Below are positions 50,329 to 58,993 of a stretch of 64,000 nucleotides of DNA, one piece after another (position 1 is the stretch's first letter; every line of letters starts with the position of its first letter). The notes below the pieces were generated by a model. That model was not told the origin of the DNA. It did no database searches and was given only the letters and a program-made list of their open reading frames with translations. This stretch comes from Nitrospiraceae bacterium. Lineage in GTDB: Bacteria > Nitrospirota > Nitrospiria > Nitrospirales > Nitrospiraceae. The DNA is taken from NCBI GenBank assembly GCA_019637075.1, contig JAHBWI010000003.1, positions 558,001 to 622,000 of the forward strand. Direction: 5' to 3'. Made by a program: the position numbers and the translations under genes.

Positions 50329-52089
50329 ATGAGTGACCATCGCCAACCCGGGGATGCCGGACCGGAGCATCACGAACGGTCGGATCAGCCGGCCGGACGC
50401 GCCTCCACGTCCGCAGATCCTCTCGACCTGATAGACGAGTGCCTGGCATCGTTTCCCGACCAGGATCCGCGCCAGAAATTGCTCTACAAACTGCGCCACC
50501 TGATCATGGCCCAGTCGGTCGCACAGGGCCAGCGCGACATGGAGTTCAAGAAGCTCAATGAGGTGGTCGCCAAGCTGACGGCGCCGGCCAACCGCGTAGG
50601 GCTCTTGATCGAAGTGCCGGCTGAAGGCATCGCCAGGATCGTAGTCGGCGGAGCCGAGTACTATGCGAACATCGATCCGCGGATTGCCGCGGGCGACCTG
50701 AAGATCGGTACCCAGATTCTCGTCAACGAGGCCTACACCGTTATCAAGACTCTCGGCTACGATCGCAACGGGCCGGTCCTCAAGGTGGCTGAAGCGCTGC
50801 CGGATGGGCGGATCAGGTTCGAGCAAGATATGGGGCGCCAGGCCCTCATTCTCCAGCGTTCGAGCGATCTCGCCGGAATCGAATTGAAGCAGGGCGACGA
50901 GGTGCGGGTCGATCCCACCCACCGCATCGCCATCGAGCGGTTTGAAGGACGACAAGCCAAGAACCATCTCTTGGATGAAGTGCCGACGATCACCTGGGAG
51001 CAGATCGGTGGCCAACGGCAAGCCATCGATGCGATTCGCAAGGCCATCGAATACCCCTTGCTCCATGCCGACACCTTCACCCGATACCAGTTCACCCAGC
51101 CGAAGGGATTTCTCCTCTATGGACCTCCCGGCTGCGGCAAGACACTGATCGGTCAGGCGGCCGCGGCCAGCCTGGCGAAGGTGGTCGGGGAATCGACTGC
51201 CATGAACCAGGCTGGGGCGGTTTCGAATCGCCCGCCCGTGATCAGCGGTGCCTTTCTCCACATTAAAGGACCGGAAATCCTCAATATGTGGCTGGGCGAG
51301 TCGGAACGCATCGTCCGTGACCTGTTCGCCAAGGCCAGGGCTCGCCGGAAAGAAGGCGCCCTGCCGTTCATCTTTATCGATGAGGCCGAGTCGGTGCTGG
51401 GCACGCGCCGCTCCATGCGCTCCTTCAATATCAATAACACCCTGGTGCCGATGTTCTGTGCCGAAATGGACGGGATTGAATCCCTGCAGGATGTGGTCAT
51501 CATCCTTGCATCCAATCGACCGGATCTGATCGACCCGGCGGTGCTCAGACCGGGGCGTATCGATCGAAAGATCAAAGTGGCTCGTCCGGATCGGGCCGCG
51601 GCTACCGAAATTCTCGGCGTGTATCTGACGGCTGCGTTACCGCTTGAACGGCGTTTACTGGAGGAGCATGCGTCAGACGCCGATGCGGCGCGCAAGGCCG
51701 TGATCGAGGAGATCGTCGAGCGGCTTTTTGCCAAGTCGGATCAGAATCGCGTGCTGTCGATTCGTCTGCGCAATGGCCAGAACAAGGTGTTGTATCGGGG
51801 GGACATGGTCAGCGGCGCCATTCTGTCCTCGATCGTTCAACGGGCGAAGGAGCGGGCGGTCGAACGGGCGATCGAGCAGGGAGCGGAGGCCGCGGACAAC
51901 GGGCTGAGGCTGGCTGACTTGTTGGACGCCGTCGATCAGGAATACCGGGAGGGCGAGATGCTCCCGCCCGACGACGCGGCCGAAGAGTGGTTGAAGCTCT
52001 TGGATCACCATCCGGAGCAGGTGGTGGGGGTGTCATCATTCCGGCGCGGTCGACAAACGGAAGAGCGGCTGGTGAACCAAATTATCTGA
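50329..52089 (+). CDS. arc: Proteasome-associated ATPase ARC (Mpa-like)
   Basis: This 586-residue AAA+ unfoldase forms a hexamer that takes up tagged proteins and feeds them to the 20S core. The order is a coiled coil at about 50-85, two OB-like domains to about 215, then the ATPase domain with Walker A GPPGCGKT (about 265-272), Walker B FIFIDEAES, and the arginine-finger region RPGRIDRKIKV. The tail ends in RLVNQII and lacks the penultimate Tyr of GQYL/HbYX tails that open the core gate in actinobacteria. GAGGAGG precedes the ATG; TGTTAGGAT (50288-50296) is a possible extended -10. It starts the proteasome operon. Confidence 0.95.
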   Translation: MSDHRQPGDAGPEHHERSDQPAGRASTSADPLDLIDECLASFPDQDPRQKLLYKLRHLIMAQSVAQGQRDMEFKKLNEVVAKLTAPANRVGLLIEVPAEGIARIVVGGAEYYANIDPRIAAGDLKIGTQILVNEAYTVIKTLGYDRNGPVLKVAEALPDGRIRFEQDMGRQALILQRSSDLAGIELKQGDEVRVDPTHRIAIERFEGRQAKNHLLDEVPTITWEQIGGQRQAIDAIRKAIEYPLLHADTFTRYQFTQPKGFLLYGPPGCGKTLIGQAAAASLAKVVGESTAMNQAGAVSNRPPVISGAFLHIKGPEILNMWLGESERIVRDLFAKARARRKEGALPFIFIDEAESVLGTRRSMRSFNINNTLVPMFCAEMDGIESLQDVVIILASNRPDLIDPAVLRPGRIDRKIKVARPDRAAATEILGVYLTAALPLERRLLEEHASDADAARKAVIEEIVERLFAKSDQNRVLSIRLRNGQNKVLYRGDMVSGAILSSIVQRAKERAVERAIEQGAEAADNGLRLADLLDAVDQEYREGEMLPPDDAAEEWLKLLDHHPEQVVGVSSFRRGRQTEERLVNQII

Positions 52090-52093
52090 ACCC

Positions 52094-53620
52094 ATGCGTC
52101 TGTTCGGCATCGAAACGGAATACGGCATCACGCGCGAGGACCTCGATGTGGTGGATCCCGTCGAGGAATCCATGGCGCTGGTGCGCGCGCACTTGGAGGG
52201 GGGATTTCAGCGCCGTTGGGACTATGGCGGTGAGGATCCGCACGAGGATGCCAGGGGATTTCGGGTCCAGGGGCTGCAGCAGGACAAGGAAGAGGATGAG
52301 TTCGCCAAGGTCGACGCGCATCGGCCCTTTTCGTTTCACGAAATGAAGAGCGATCTGGTGCTGCCCAACGGCGCGCGGTTCTACAACGACCATACCCATC
52401 CCGAATACTCTACGCCGGAGTGCCGTACGCTCAAGGATTTGGTGGCCCATGATCGTGCAGGGGAACGCCTCATCCAACGGGCGGCGGACCGGCGCAACCG
52501 ACAGCTCGGTGGGCCCTGCGTACAGCTCTATAAAAACAACACGGATTTCCACGGCCATAGTTACGGCTGTCACGATAACTACCTCGTGCCCCGTTCCGTC
52601 CCATTCGACGGGCTGGTCGCGGGGCTCTTGCCGTTTCTGGTGAGCCGACAGGTGGTGGCGGGAGCGGGAAAGGTCGGTGTGGAGGCGCAGGAGTCTGGAT
52701 TCAAGCCCGGGGGATTTCAACTGTCCCAGCGGGCTGATTTCATGGAGACGGAATTGGGGGTCGATACGATGCACGACCGTCCCATCCTCAATACGCGGGA
52801 TGAACCCCATGCCGACAGGGTCAAGTACCGCCGCCTCCATCTCATTATCGGCGACGCCAACATGTGCGAATACGCGACTGCGCTGAAGGTCGGGACGACG
52901 CGAGTTGTGCTCGAGATGATCCGTGAAGGCACGGCTCCTGTGATCGAGTTGGCTCAACCGGTGGCGGCGGTGAAGGACCTGTCGCGGGACCCGGAACTCA
53001 AGGCGATGATTCGTCTGACGGACGGGCGGGAACGGTCCGCGCTCGAATTGCAGGAGGAGTATCTCAATGCCGCGCTTCGCATGAACTGGGACGGCGATGC
53101 CGATGCCGCCTGGGTTCTGGAAGAGTGGGCGAAAACGCTGAAAGCCCTGGCCGATGATCGCCCATCGCTCGTAGGGAAGGTGGATTGGGTGACGAAGCTA
53201 TGGCTGCTCGAGACGTTCGTGCGGGAGGAGCGGATTGGGTGGGACGATCCTTGGTTGGCGAGCCTGGACTTGGAATATCACAATGTGAATCCCGAGCGGA
53301 GTCTCTTCATGGGCTTGGAGAGTGAGGGAAAGACCTGGCGCATGACGACGGAGTCGGACATTACCCAGGCCATGGCGGTGGGCCCTGCAGATACCCGTGG
53401 CGGGCTCCGCGGGCTGTGCGTGCGGCGATTCGGCAGCGAGATCAAAGGGATGCAGTGGGAAAGAATTCAGTTCACGGGCGGCCTTCGCGCTCGAACGTTG
53501 GAGATGGGAGATCTGTTCGATCCTGATGCCGTGCGGGCCTGCGCCGCCGTGCTGGAGGCGGCCGATTCCGGGCCCGATGCAGTCTCCCGATGGAACGCAC
53601 GAAAGGATGGGCTGCGATGA
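52094..53620 (+). CDS. dop: Deamidase of the protein tag, Dop
   Basis: Dop turns the C-terminal Gln of the tag into Glu so that PafA can use it, and removes tags from targets. The 508-residue product opens GIETEYG (ATP-binding Glu) and carries the Dop-specific segment WDYGGEDPHEDARGF followed by a long loop; this loop is absent from the second homologue at 55528, which is why this one is called Dop. The catalytic Asp is D99 in YNDHTHPEYSTPEC. Further family motifs are LYKNNTDFHGHSYGCHDN, FQLSQRADF and INTRDEPHA-like LNTRDEPHA. The gene begins four bases after the ARC stop, and the UBact ATG overlaps its TGA. Confidence 0.93.
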   Translation: MRLFGIETEYGITREDLDVVDPVEESMALVRAHLEGGFQRRWDYGGEDPHEDARGFRVQGLQQDKEEDEFAKVDAHRPFSFHEMKSDLVLPNGARFYNDHTHPEYSTPECRTLKDLVAHDRAGERLIQRAADRRNRQLGGPCVQLYKNNTDFHGHSYGCHDNYLVPRSVPFDGLVAGLLPFLVSRQVVAGAGKVGVEAQESGFKPGGFQLSQRADFMETELGVDTMHDRPILNTRDEPHADRVKYRRLHLIIGDANMCEYATALKVGTTRVVLEMIREGTAPVIELAQPVAAVKDLSRDPELKAMIRLTDGRERSALELQEEYLNAALRMNWDGDADAAWVLEEWAKTLKALADDRPSLVGKVDWVTKLWLLETFVREERIGWDDPWLASLDLEYHNVNPERSLFMGLESEGKTWRMTTESDITQAMAVGPADTRGGLRGLCVRRFGSEIKGMQWERIQFTGGLRARTLEMGDLFDPDAVRACAAVLEAADSGPDAVSRWNARKDGLR

Positions 53621-53811
53621 GATACAGCATGTTGCCGGAACGCCGGGAAGGTCCTGTGGACCCTATGCCGAAGTCGCCTTCGCCATCGGAGGAAGGCGGG
53701 GGGCCGCGACGGCCGGAGACAGGGTCGCCGGACAAGGACAATTTGCTCAAGCGTATGCGGAAGGTCGATCCCAAGCAGGCGGAGCGATACCGGCAACGGA
53801 CGGGACAATAG
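53617..53811 (+). CDS. ubact: UBact, ubiquitin-like (Pup-like) protein tag
   Basis: ATG 53617 overlaps the Dop stop (ATGA) and gives 64 residues. The first half is disordered and rich in Pro, Gly, Ser and Glu. The second half, DKDNLLKRMRKVDPKQAERY, is a basic helix, and the chain ends in RQRTGQ. This C-terminus and the length fit UBact, the Pup analogue described from Nitrospirae and other Gram-negative phyla. Pup itself ends GGQ or GGE. A terminal Gln means that Dop must first deamidate it, and Dop is encoded directly upstream. An in-frame ATG at 53590 would add nine residues but lies inside dop. Confidence 0.92.
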   Translation: MRYSMLPERREGPVDPMPKSPSPSEEGGGPRRPETGSPDKDNLLKRMRKVDPKQAERYRQRTGQ

Positions 53812-53815
53812 ACGG

Positions 53816-53904
53816 AAAACGTGAGACGTCGGACGTGGGACGAGCGACCTGCGATGCGCAGAGCGAGTCGCTCTTTGATGGCGGCCGTCTCACAGCGCAC
53901 GTTT
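53816..53904. repeat. Inverted and direct repeats between UBact and prcB
   Basis: GTGAGACG (53821-53828) recurs inverted as CGTCTCAC (53886-53893), and AAACGTG (53817-53823) as CACGTTT (53898-53904). Inside are four units of a seven-base repeat (ACGTGAG, ACGTCGG, ACGTGGG, ACGAGCG) and a hairpin AGAGCG-AGT-CGCTCT (53860-53874). It is the only sizeable gap in the proteasome locus (113 bases), and may modulate readthrough or be a dispersed REP-like element. Confidence 0.6.
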
Positions 53905-53924
53905 GACGATCAACGAGGTAGGAG

Positions 53925-54698
53925 ATGGGGATGCAAGGGGATTTCTTTCAGCTCTTGAAGGAACAGGGGTATCGGTTTGGGAATCCGGCTACGGTCAACG
54001 GGGCCGGCGCGGAATTGACTCAGGCGACGACGATTCTGGCATTGCGCTATCGCGACGGGGTATTGGTCGCCGGTGATCGGCGGGCCACAGCCGGTAATAT
54101 GGTGATGTACGACCGGACAGACAAGGTACTGGAAATCGATCGCTACAGCGTGATGGCCATTGCGGGGGTGCCGGCCACCGCCTATGAAATGGTCCGGGTG
54201 TTGGAGCATTCGTTCAAGTACTATCGGCGTACACAATTGCAGGAACTCAGCTTCGAGGGCAAATTGCGCGCCGTGTCCAAACTCCTCAAAGAGAACGTGG
54301 CGGCGGCGTTGGCGGGTACCGGTGCGGTGGCTCCGATCTTTGCCGGGTATGATCACGACCAGGGCGCGGCGAAAATTTATTTCTACGATATTCTGGGGGC
54401 CGAGTTCGAAGGGGTCGAGTATGCGGTGTCGGGGTCCGGCTCACCGACCATTCGAGGAATTCTGCACTATATGAATACTTGGGAGGCCCCCCTGGCCACG
54501 CTGGACGAAGAACAGGCGACCATCCAGGCGCTGCGACTGCTGACGAGCGCGGCGGAGTTCGACAGCGCGACCGGAGGGGTGAATCGAGAGTCCAATCTTT
54601 ATCCGGTGATCAAACTGATTACCTCGGCCGGTGTGCGGCCGATAGAGGATCAACAACTCAAGGCTCTGTTCGAAACGAAGGTGGCACGCCATGTATGA
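53925..54698 (+). CDS. prcB: 20S proteasome beta subunit
   Basis: PrcB is the proteolytic subunit of the core. The 257-residue precursor has a 34-residue propeptide and would cut itself before T35 (sequence TTILALRYRDGVLVAGDRR). Counting from that Thr as 1, D17 and K33 fall exactly at the positions of the active-site residues of beta subunits, so the subunit should be active. GSGSPTIRG and the strand SVMAIAGVPAT are also typical. GAGGTAGGAG precedes ATG 53925; ATG 53931 is possible. Eight bases overlap with prcA ensure equal synthesis. Confidence 0.96.
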   Translation: MGMQGDFFQLLKEQGYRFGNPATVNGAGAELTQATTILALRYRDGVLVAGDRRATAGNMVMYDRTDKVLEIDRYSVMAIAGVPATAYEMVRVLEHSFKYYRRTQLQELSFEGKLRAVSKLLKENVAAALAGTGAVAPIFAGYDHDQGAAKIYFYDILGAEFEGVEYAVSGSGSPTIRGILHYMNTWEAPLATLDEEQATIQALRLLTSAAEFDSATGGVNRESNLYPVIKLITSAGVRPIEDQQLKALFETKVARHV

Positions 54699-55503
54699 CG
54701 AACCCTATCGGTGGGTGGAGGCGGTCGGCAATCGTCGCCAGTACCTGGATGAGCAATTCAAGCAAGGCGCTCCGGTGGTGGGAGTAACCTACGATGACGG
54801 CCTCGTCCTCGTGACGGTGAGCCGCGGCACGCCGAAGCTGTATGAAATTTATGATCGGATTGCGCTGGGAGGGATGGGCCATCCAGCCGACTTGGAAAAG
54901 CTGCGCTTCTCGCTGCTGGAGATGGCCCACGTCGAGGGCTTCAACCGGTCGCCGTCGGACGTGACGGGAACCAGGCTGATGAAGTACGGGTTGGCGCCGG
55001 TGATCAAGCAGGCCTTCGAGGAGATCTATAAAGCGCCCTTCATTGTGAAGATTCTCCTGGCGGAACTGGGGCAAAAGCCGGAACGCGATGTATTTCTGAC
55101 GATCAATTACGACGGGACGTTCGAGGAAACCCGGCGCTGGGCGGCGTTGGGTGCCACGACCGCGGTGCAGCGGCACATCGGCCGCTATCTCGATGCGCAG
55201 ACGGGATCAGGCCGGGGAACCCTGGCACAGACGGTTGAAGCGGCCCTGTGCGCCTGGTCCGTCGGATCGCTTGCCCAGATGGAGACGGCCGATTCCGGCG
55301 CCGAGGCGCCCGCGTCGGACGCGACTGCGGCGGACCTGCCCGGCAGGGACAGGCTTTTGTCGCACTTACGACGGACGGTGGCGGAAAAGTCGGTGGAATG
55401 CGTCGTCCTCGAGCGGAGCGGGCGTGGCTCGTCGCGTTATCGTGCCCTCGGGGCGGACGAACTGGGGGCGATGTTGCCGGCCGTGCTCAAATCGGAGCCA
55501 TAG
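54691..55503 (+). CDS. prcA: 20S proteasome alpha subunit
   Basis: PrcA (270 residues) forms the outer rings that gate entry to the core. It has the alpha-type N-terminus without a propeptide (MYDEPYRWVEAVGNRRQYLD) and lacks a catalytic Thr. LVLVTVSRGTPKLYEIYDRIALGGMGHPAD fits the core fold. The C-terminal 60 residues are Ala/Asp-rich and less conserved, then regain order (ECVVLERSGRGSSRYRAL). PafA begins 24 bases on. The N-terminal residues that would form the gate are shorter than in mycobacteria. Confidence 0.94.
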   Translation: MYDEPYRWVEAVGNRRQYLDEQFKQGAPVVGVTYDDGLVLVTVSRGTPKLYEIYDRIALGGMGHPADLEKLRFSLLEMAHVEGFNRSPSDVTGTRLMKYGLAPVIKQAFEEIYKAPFIVKILLAELGQKPERDVFLTINYDGTFEETRRWAALGATTAVQRHIGRYLDAQTGSGRGTLAQTVEAALCAWSVGSLAQMETADSGAEAPASDATAADLPGRDRLLSHLRRTVAEKSVECVVLERSGRGSSRYRALGADELGAMLPAVLKSEP

Positions 55504-55527
55504 CCGGCATCGAGGTTGTCGTTACCA

Positions 55528-57030
55528 ATGCTGAACCGTATTTTTGGTCTGGAAACTGAATATGGATTGCTGGTCAATCAGGATCGGCCGGACCACTCGC
55601 CTTCGTGGGTGGCCCAGCGGATCCGGGACCATATCTTCCAGAGCCGACGGCGGGGGATTCTCGACCTTCACCATCGAGGCCATGACGAGCCGCCGGGAAA
55701 CGGCGGTTTCTTGACCAATGCAGGTCGGGTGTATCTCGACATGGGGCATCTCGAATATGCCTCGCCTGAATGCACGACGCTCACGGATTTGGTTGCTGCC
55801 GATCGGGCCGGCGACCGAATCATCCAGGGCGCGGTGGCCGAGCTGGGCTTGGAAGACACCGTCTCCATCATCAAGAACAACATCGACCATGAGACCGATG
55901 CGACCTTCGGGTCGCACGAAAACTATCTGGTCTCCAGGCGGTTTCCATTTTCTCGCCGTGGCCTCACCCCGCTGGTCACCTTTTTGGTGACGCGGCAAAT
56001 CTTCACGGGCGCCGGACGCATCGGATGTGCCAGCGATCCCAACGAATGGGTGCAGATCGGCGGCCTCTTGCTTCACCGTCCCGGCCTGCGCGATGCGCGC
56101 AATCGCCTGCTGTTGCCGTATCAGATTTCACAGCGGGCCGATTTCATCGTGAACGATTTTTTCGAGTGGGTGCAGCACAACCGGGCGATCGTCAATACGC
56201 GGGATGAACCGCTGGCGGATCCGAACCAGTACCGGCGGATTCACTTGCTCTGCGGCGATTCCAACATGGCGGAGTACGCCACCGCCCTGAAGATGGGCAC
56301 GACCGGACTGGTCCTCCAACTGATCGAGGCAGGGCAGGCGCCCGCCGGTCTTGCCATCAGCGATCCCGTCGATGCGTTACAGGAGATTTCGCGGGACGCC
56401 GATCGTACCTGGGAGGTGCGATTGGAAACCGGCCAATCCATCTCGGCCATCGATATTCAGGAGCAGTTTTGGATGGCGGCCGACCGCCATTGCCGTGGCC
56501 AGGATGAGGAAACGGATTGGGTGTTGGACCAGTGGGCCTCGGTGTTGGCCGGGCTGCGTGGTGATTACCAGGGACTGGTGGGACGGGTGGATTGGGCCTC
56601 GAAACTTTGGCTCCTCGAAACCTATCGGGAGGCCGAGGGGGCCGAGTGGGATGATCCGGTGCTGAAAAGCTTGGATCTCGAGTACCACAATCTGCATCAG
56701 GCCAAGGGCCTCTACTTTGGGTTGGAAGAAGAAGGGCGTGGTCTTCGCCTCACGACCGATCGCGTGATCACGATGGCCGAGGACAACCCGCCTCGTAACA
56801 CGCGGGCCTTCGGCCGGGGGGAATTGATTCGCCATCTGTTGGGGGCCGGCTCCTCGACGGGTTTTGAGTCGTCGGGCGGGGAAGAAGAGGAAATGCCTTG
56901 TGACTATGTGATCAACTGGTCGAATTTCCGGCTGCGAGGGGCTGCCCCGTTCTTCATGCCGGACCCGTTCAAGACGTATGTGCAGGAAGTACGTCGCTAC
57001 GTGGGCGGGCCCCAACCGGCTAGTGCCTGA
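55528..57030 (+). CDS. pafA: Tag-protein ligase PafA
   Basis: PafA joins the terminal Glu of the tag to substrate lysines with ATP. The 500-residue product shares the fold with Dop (opening IFGLETEYG, then NNIDHETDATFGSHENYLVSRR, YQISQRADFI, VNTRDEPLADP), but lacks the WDY...DARGF loop. Its catalytic Asp is D71 in YLDMGHLEYASPEC. ATG 55528 is preferred to TTG 55516. It ends the proteasome locus; its stop overlaps the end of a convergent gene by 11 bases. A Dop role is less likely because the Dop loop is in the other homologue. Confidence 0.92.
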   Translation: MLNRIFGLETEYGLLVNQDRPDHSPSWVAQRIRDHIFQSRRRGILDLHHRGHDEPPGNGGFLTNAGRVYLDMGHLEYASPECTTLTDLVAADRAGDRIIQGAVAELGLEDTVSIIKNNIDHETDATFGSHENYLVSRRFPFSRRGLTPLVTFLVTRQIFTGAGRIGCASDPNEWVQIGGLLLHRPGLRDARNRLLLPYQISQRADFIVNDFFEWVQHNRAIVNTRDEPLADPNQYRRIHLLCGDSNMAEYATALKMGTTGLVLQLIEAGQAPAGLAISDPVDALQEISRDADRTWEVRLETGQSISAIDIQEQFWMAADRHCRGQDEETDWVLDQWASVLAGLRGDYQGLVGRVDWASKLWLLETYREAEGAEWDDPVLKSLDLEYHNLHQAKGLYFGLEEEGRGLRLTTDRVITMAEDNPPRNTRAFGRGELIRHLLGAGSSTGFESSGGEEEEMPCDYVINWSNFRLRGAAPFFMPDPFKTYVQEVRRYVGGPQPASA

Positions 57031-58006
57031 AGCCGAGCCGCTCCAGCGTGCTCTTGGGCACGTCGAATGAAAAGCGGAGCTGGACTGCCAGGTACTTCTG
57101 GACCAACCCCGACTGATCGAGTGGACGATCCTCCTCCCGGTAGAACGCCAGTTCCATTTCCTTCCAACGTACCGCGATCCCCACGATCCAATCCAACTCC
57201 GATGGGTTGACCGCACTGCTCGCATCGCGATCCGTGAAGAAATTCATATCCCCGTACAGCACGACTTTGTTTTTGTATAGGTCGAGGTCGGCGTGGGCGA
57301 CATACCGGAAAAGGGCGCGTCCGGTGTTATTGGGGCGGGCGAAATAACTGCTGTTATGGAACAGCCAGCCGGCGCCTGCATAGGCGGTGAGGTTTTGGTT
57401 GGGGAAGGTCTTCCGCCACCAGGAGGAGTCCTGCACAGCCTGGAAGCGCGCAGTGACCAGCGCGTCCGCATAGGACTGGATGATTCCGCTTCGATCAAGC
57501 GGGGCGTCCCGTTCGTATTGAAGGCGCCATGAGAAACGATCGATGATGCCGGTAAAGGCGTAGGTGCCGTCCCACTCCGACAGCCTGATCCAGCCGTTGG
57601 TCCGGTCCGAGAAAAAATTCTGATCGGTATAAAACGTGAGATATTGTTTGTAGAGATCGGTCTCGAGATGCAGCATGTGGCGCATGCCGACGAGGCCGGA
57701 ATTGTCTGGTCTGGCGGCGAAGGTGGGGTTTCTGACGAATGCGGCGGTCAGCAGATATCCACCGAATAAACTCTCTTCTTCTTCCCGCTCCTCATGGTCG
57801 GTTTCTTCCATCGAAGGAAGTGGGCGACCGTATTTTTCCAAGCCGAAGGCAGAGCCGGGGATCAACGGAAGGGCGGTTAGGACGGCAAAGCTCAGTGTGA
57901 GGATCCAGGCTTGCAGTGGCGTGCTCACACCGATGTGTTGAGCCGGCTCAACAGGGCCTGACGAGCCGCCACTGCACCCCGGCTTACGGCAGTCGATTGT
58001 CGCCAT
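57020..58006 (-). CDS. Secreted, probably beta-barrel protein with an internal duplication
   Basis: ATG 58006 gives 328 residues with an extended signal region (AWILTLSFAVLTALPLIPGSAFG). The mature part has alternating strands and is made of two similar halves: ARPDNSGLVGMRHMLHLETD and ARPNNTGRALFRYVAHADLD open them, FYTDQNFFSDR and LYGDMNFFTDR sit in the middle, and RDAPLDRSGIIQSYADALV and EDRPLDQSGLVQKYLAVQL close them. An outer-membrane location is likely from the aromatic strands. I do not know the family. It is convergent with pafA and probably not linked to it. Confidence 0.7.
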   Translation of the reverse strand: MATIDCRKPGCSGGSSGPVEPAQHIGVSTPLQAWILTLSFAVLTALPLIPGSAFGLEKYGRPLPSMEETDHEEREEEESLFGGYLLTAAFVRNPTFAARPDNSGLVGMRHMLHLETDLYKQYLTFYTDQNFFSDRTNGWIRLSEWDGTYAFTGIIDRFSWRLQYERDAPLDRSGIIQSYADALVTARFQAVQDSSWWRKTFPNQNLTAYAGAGWLFHNSSYFARPNNTGRALFRYVAHADLDLYKNKVVLYGDMNFFTDRDASSAVNPSELDWIVGIAVRWKEMELAFYREEDRPLDQSGLVQKYLAVQLRFSFDVPKSTLERLGFRH

Positions 58007-58032
58007 GACGGGCCGCGTTCCTCGCCTTCCTG

Positions 58033-58449
58033 CTACTGGCAATTGGCAAATATTTCTTCGCAATCGTTGGATGCGTCGACGGAGTTGGGGACGAATCGGT
58101 AGCGCACCGCCTCAATGCGATCGTCCCGTAACACGACTGTGGCCCAGCAACCGTGATGGATCCCGGCATGGCTGCCTTTCGACCCCACCACCGATTCCTC
58201 GAGCATCGGCGCTTCCCGATAGTACCGGAGCAGCGTGATCTCACCTTCGGTCGACTGACGCGTCGGAGTACCGGCACAGGACAGCAGCTGGGCTGTGGTC
58301 TTGCCCGGCATGGCAGATTGAATCGGATAGCCCTCCGTCACCGGAGGGGCACTGGCGCAACCGCCGAGCTCCGTCAACAGCAGGAAAAGGATCCCGAACC
58401 GGAGGAGCTTGGCGCCAGCTGTCGCTGGTGTCTGTGAACGCGAGGCCAT
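58033..58449 (-). CDS. Small lipoprotein of unknown function
   Basis: ATG 58449 gives 138 residues with a signal peptide ending in a lipobox (LTELGGC). The rest holds phrases like MPGKTTAQLLSCAGTPTRQSTEGEITLLRYYREA, which resembles the small BamE/SmpA-like fold in which a GxxxxxVxxLlGxP motif precedes paired strands. Four Cys remain in the mature chain and may form disulfides. The longer frame to 58635 hides the lipobox. It lies 26 bases upstream of the barrel-like gene on the same strand and may share its transcript. Confidence 0.7.
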   Translation of the reverse strand: MASRSQTPATAGAKLLRFGILFLLLTELGGCASAPPVTEGYPIQSAMPGKTTAQLLSCAGTPTRQSTEGEITLLRYYREAPMLEESVVGSKGSHAGIHHGCWATVVLRDDRIEAVRYRFVPNSVDASNDCEEIFANCQ

Positions 58450-58993
58450 CTTGCTGAGCTGGATAGCACAGGGCTGCAGGGAAAGACAATCCTGCGTGTA
58501 GAGTGACTCGGCGTGAGGCGTGTCGGTTTCGGAGTTGCACACTGCCTGGATCTCCCTAGAGCCGTCCGGCCTGGGACGATCGGGGCCGTGATGATCTAGG
58601 TGTTTTCCTGTGGGAGAAGGTTGTATTTGAGTCAATAGAGCCGTTCGTTCATTGACAATCGAATTCCATTCGATTAAGTAAGGACATCGTATCCGAGACG
58701 ATTCGTCATCCCTGCGTGGGCCAGTTCCATGGTCACCACAACTTTCATGCAGCCCATCGCGCGACGTAGTCGGCCGTGATGTGCGTCTCTCGCGCTAACA
58801 TTCATTGCGGACTCATCAGTGCGGGCCTGTAATGTGATCCTCCCCGCGGGGAAGATCATTCTTGTAGCGGGTCATCTTTTTTTTACAGATCGCAATCATG
58901 TTCAACCTGCCGGCGTAGACCACGACGCTCGTCAGTGGTTGTATTCCCGCCACCGCTCGTGAGGCTGCCGGTTCTCACCGAAGGAGGGGCGCC
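58450..58993. other. Divergent gap with a 22-base palindrome and T-tract
   Basis: This 544-base gap has no supported gene. At 58836-58857 lies a near-perfect 22-base palindrome built of GATC, a core TCCCCGCGGGGA, and GATC, with one mismatched pair. Fourteen bases on is a run of T (58873-58881). The palindrome could be an operator for the plus-strand gene or half of a terminator. AAGGAGG precedes the ATG at 58994. Confidence 0.4.
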
